Positions 62,373-64,000 of a stretch of 64,000 nucleotides of DNA are shown piece after piece. Both the position numbers and the translations under genes were made by a program. The stretch comes from an uncultured Ruminiclostridium sp. Its GTDB lineage: Bacteria; Bacillota; Clostridia; Oscillospirales; Ruminococcaceae. Positions within the stretch are counted from its first letter, which is position 1; the number at the start of each line of letters is the position of its first letter. The DNA lies in assembly GCA_934490165.1 (NCBI GenBank), contig CAKSTB010000008.1, positions 1 to 64,000 on the forward strand, in the 5' to 3' direction. The notes below the pieces were generated by a model. That model worked only from the letters and a program-made list of their open reading frames with translations, had not been told where the DNA came from and ran no database searches.

Positions 62373-62696
62373 TTACTTCATCAGCTTTTGCAGAGTTGCA
62401 ACAAGCTCGTCTATGACCTCGTCCTTACCCTCTCTGATATCCCGTGCGACACAGCCGCGTATATGGCTTGCGAGAAGCTCTTTATTAAAGGCGTTCATTG
62501 CGGCATTGACTGCGGCAGACTGGATAAGCACATCGTTGCAATATGCGTCATTTTCGATCATAGCTTCAATGCCGCGTACCTGACCCTCAATGCGCTTAAG
62601 GCGGTTCAGAAGAGCCTTTCTGTGCTTTTCGTCCCTGACTGTATGCTTCTGACAGCACGGACAGACTTTTTTTACGGTTGTTTTATTTTCACTCAT
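62373..62696 (-). CDS. csoR: CsoR-type copper-sensing repressor
   Basis: 107 residues from the ATG at 62696 (MSENKTT...; AGAGG upstream); the longer frame crosses its own operators. Helical-bundle DUF156/CsoR family: RLKRIEGQVRGIEAMIEND (about 33-51), then the Cu(I) ligands Cys in AYCNDVLIQ (about 53) and His/Cys in LLASHIRGCV (about 78 and 82), the full CsoR C-H-C set. An extra N-terminal CPCC (about 12-15) is present. Without copper it represses; two palindromes at 62731 and 62757 are its likely sites. First gene of csoR-copA-copZ. Confidence 0.95.
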   Translation of the reverse strand: MSENKTTVKKVCPCCQKHTVRDEKHRKALLNRLKRIEGQVRGIEAMIENDAYCNDVLIQSAAVNAAMNAFNKELLASHIRGCVARDIREGKDEVIDELVATLQKLMK

Positions 62697-62730
62697 AGCA
62701 TTACCTCTGAATTTGAATTGTGGTTTCAAT

Positions 62731-62780
62731 ATACCCTCACGGGGTATTTTTATTATATACCCCCTTAGGGTATTTGTCAA
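62731..62780 (-). promoter_or_regulatory. csoR-copA promoter with two CsoR operators
   Basis: Minus strand TTGACA (62780-62775), 17-base spacer, TATAAT (62757-62752). Operator 2, ATACCCTAAGGGGGTAT (62773-62757), fills the spacer; operator 1, ATACCCCGTGAGGGTAT (62747-62731), covers the start region. Both are TACCC...GGGTA palindromes of the CsoR type, so bound repressor would block polymerase twice. Confidence 0.88.
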
Positions 62781-62812
62781 GAGTTTTTTAAAAAACAAAA
62801 AAATGTTGCGCC

Positions 62813-62965
62813 GCACTGTGACAGCTCCCTTTACACAAGGGAGCCAAGTATTGTGTTGGCTATAAAACACACAAACGATTGTGTTTCAAATCCCGTTATA
62901 AACGGAAACTGTTTTCAGCGGTGCTAGCGATACATTCTATTATACTGCCGCATTCTTAAATATGC
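62813..62965. repeat. Intergenic repeat, copy A (short form)
   Basis: Starts with the hairpin AGCTCCCTT.ACACAAGGGAGC and continues with GTGTTGGCTATAAAACACAC, CAAACGATTGTGTTTC, CGTTATAAACGG, then jumps to TGTTTTCAGCGGTGCTAGCG. The same blocks occur in the longer copy at 63218-63455, with about 115 bases missing in the middle here. No ORF or ribosome site. Confidence 0.65.
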
Positions 62966-63012
62966 TCTAACAATTTAATAAAAAACTACACGCTACGCCA
63001 AGCACTGATTTT

Positions 63013-63243
63013 TAGCTCCCTTGCCAAAGGGAGCTGGCTTGCGGCAAGGCTTGCTTGTTTTCAATACAATCATATTCAGCGATGCTTACACCGTTCATAT
63101 TACACATACCTTATCTGCCGTCAAGACTGAGGGATCGCTTGCTATTAACTTTTTCGCTTCTGCCATCACCTCCGCTAACAATCCCTCAAGAGTTGGCTGA
63201 GTTTAACTCAGCAACAGAAGCTCACCTTTACACAAGGGAGCCA
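63013..63243. repeat. Palindromic intergenic element ending in AGGGAGC hairpins
   Basis: Bounded by AGCTCCCTTGCCAAAGGGAGCT (63014-63035) and CACCTTTACACAAGGGAGCC. Inside are GACTGAGGGATCGCTTGC and ACAATCCCTCA as inverted blocks, plus GAGTTAAACTC. This resembles a palindromic intergenic repeat type that I recall from Ruminococcaceae; I see no gene. Confidence 0.5.
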
Positions 63244-63249
63244 AGTATT

Positions 63250-63455
63250 GTGTTGGCGATAAGACACACAAACGATTGAGTTTCAAGTCCCGTTATAAGC
63301 GGGTCGCTGACGCTCACTTAGTCCCATTTTAGTACAGATATCTTAGGATAGTAGCGTTCTTTTTTGATAGTCGGTGATAATGCAGTTGCACTGATACACT
63401 CACGAAATAATTAACACCTTGTCGGTGCGGATATGTTTTCAGCGGTGTTGGCTGT
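63250..63455 (+). repeat. Left arm of ~205-base inverted repeat
   Basis: From GTGTTGGCGATAAGACACAC to TTTTCAGCGGTGTTGGCTGT. Its reverse complement is recognisable at 63787-63990, with long matching stretches such as TACAGATATCTT, GATACACTCACGAAAT and GCAGTTG. The arms are imperfect, with small gaps. Confidence 0.8.
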
Positions 63456-63514
63456 ATGTTTCATAATACTGCTTTATCGGGAATGTGCTGTAATGAGAAT
63501 TATTGCTATATATA

Positions 63515-63716
63515 AAAGGTGGGGTGTGACGCGACCCGAAAAAGGTGAGTCGAAGCGCAAAGATAGTGCGTACGGCTCACTTTGATAGAAGGCTACCGAT
63601 AGTTCTTTTTGTCGGATAGCACTTCTCGGGTTCGCTATTCTGTGCGATAACGTTGCTACTATGTTCGAGGGAGGCAACCAAAGCTACTAGGAAGAGCCTG
63701 GAACTGTGACACAATT
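63515..63716 (+). ncRNA. Candidate structured non-coding RNA (possibly raiA-like)
   Basis: About 200 bases with no coding potential but several strong helices. GCGACCCG (63531-63538) pairs with CGGGTTCGC (63627-63635). GTGAGTCG (63545-63552) pairs with CGGCTCAC (63573-63580), with a CGCA/TGCG hairpin inside. GCTACCGAT (63592-63600) pairs with GTCGGATAGC (63611-63620). GTTGC (63652-63656) pairs with GCAAC (63674-63678). GTGT/ACAC may close the ends. The nested order resembles a compact multi-helix RNA. Unusual conserved-looking strings (GGTGAGTCGAAGCGCAAAGA, GGGAGGCAACC) remind me of the raiA RNA class, but I cannot confirm this without a covariance search. Confidence 0.6.
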
Positions 63717-63786
63717 CCTCAGTTTATCAAATTACATTAAAATTGCAATGTAATATATTGTAAAAATGTCAAAACAATAAATATAT

Positions 63787-63990
63787 CACCAACAACGCTG
63801 AAAACAATTTCGGAGCGGATAAGGAGTTAGTAATTTCGTGAGTGTATCATTACAACTGCACTGTCACCGAAATTTCCAAAAGACGTACTATCCCAAGATA
63901 TCTGTACAGTCCCCCGGGTCGAACAGAGCGGAGCGTCCCGCTTATACCGACTTTTTAAACACAATCGTTTGTGTATCTTATTGCCAACAC
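63787..63990 (-). repeat. Right arm of ~205-base inverted repeat
   Basis: Reverse complement of the left arm at 63250-63455: GTGTTGGCAATAAGATACAC at the outer end and TTTTCAGCGTTGTTGG at the inner end. The central third has diverged (GACCCGGGGGACTG instead of AGTCCCATTTTAGT). Confidence 0.8.
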
Positions 63991-64000
63991 CCCATTATGG

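Overview
The window looks like chromosome from a low-to-mid GC, Gram-positive anaerobe of the Oscillospiraceae/Ruminococcaceae ([Eubacterium] siraeum or Ruminococcus-like). Protein content suggests this: LytTR/GHKL regulation, NrdG, a FeoA-FeoB fusion, a tatD-linked radical SAM protein, GdhA and a CsoR/CopA copper operon. So do the sigma-A style promoters with 17-base spacers, strong AGGAGG ribosome sites and the small palindromic intergenic repeats. The assignment is an inference from gene content, not from a marker gene. No phage, plasmid backbone, IS transposase or CRISPR array was seen.

Layout. 0-9.4 kb: a LytTR response regulator and a GHKL kinase face each other across a shared terminator. 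They are followed by a 6.5 kb gene for a secreted, membrane-anchored surface protein (FG-GAP-like repeats, a beta-rich middle, FN3, InlB-like repeats and 11 collagen-like units). Its promoter has two LytTR-type direct repeats and no good -35. 9.5-13.1 kb: a broken MerR-type effector domain and a two-gene operon for exported proteins of unknown function. 13.3-17.2 kb: tRNA-Leu(GAG), a PatB aminotransferase/DUF3737 operon behind a MerR-type promoter, tmRNA (ssrA), and a LURP-one gene flanked by a duplicated ssrA 3' end. 17.6-22.4 kb: the Feo iron system, a Fic protein and a GNAT acetyltransferase. 22.5-28.4 kb: an ECF sigma/membrane-protein pair, a chemoreceptor, and two membrane proteins followed by TetR.

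28.5-35.2 kb: glycosyltransferase, orphan peptide-binding lipoprotein with NrdG, Fur/PerR-type regulator with a radical SAM protein, and a DUF4173/Xre/DUF2975 trio. 35.4-43.6 kb is a signalling block: an AgrC/AgrA-like pair, then receiver protein, PocR hybrid kinase, GGDEF/HD-GYP protein and HPt. 43.9-49.4 kb: a second identical tRNA-Leu(GAG), smpB, gdhA with a 54-residue ORF, and a GH2 glycosidase. 49.7-53.4 kb: an NlpC/P60-like cell-wall protein and a DXS-like enzyme behind a second MerR-type promoter. 53.6-56.3 kb: a second c-di-GMP protein plus HPt, with its domains in circularly permuted order relative to the first. 56.5-62.7 kb: nadA, two cyclophilin lipoproteins, and the csoR-copA-copZ-like operon. 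62.8-64 kb is non-coding: repeats and a strongly structured, probable non-coding RNA framed by ~205-base inverted repeats.

Shared themes are surface/adhesion, c-di-GMP and two-component signalling, metal handling (Feo, Cop, Fur) and trans-translation (ssrA and smpB, each near an identical tRNA-Leu). The best candidates for something undescribed are the RNA between inverted repeats at the right end, the permuted c-di-GMP/HPt pair, and the LytTR-controlled collagen-like surface protein.
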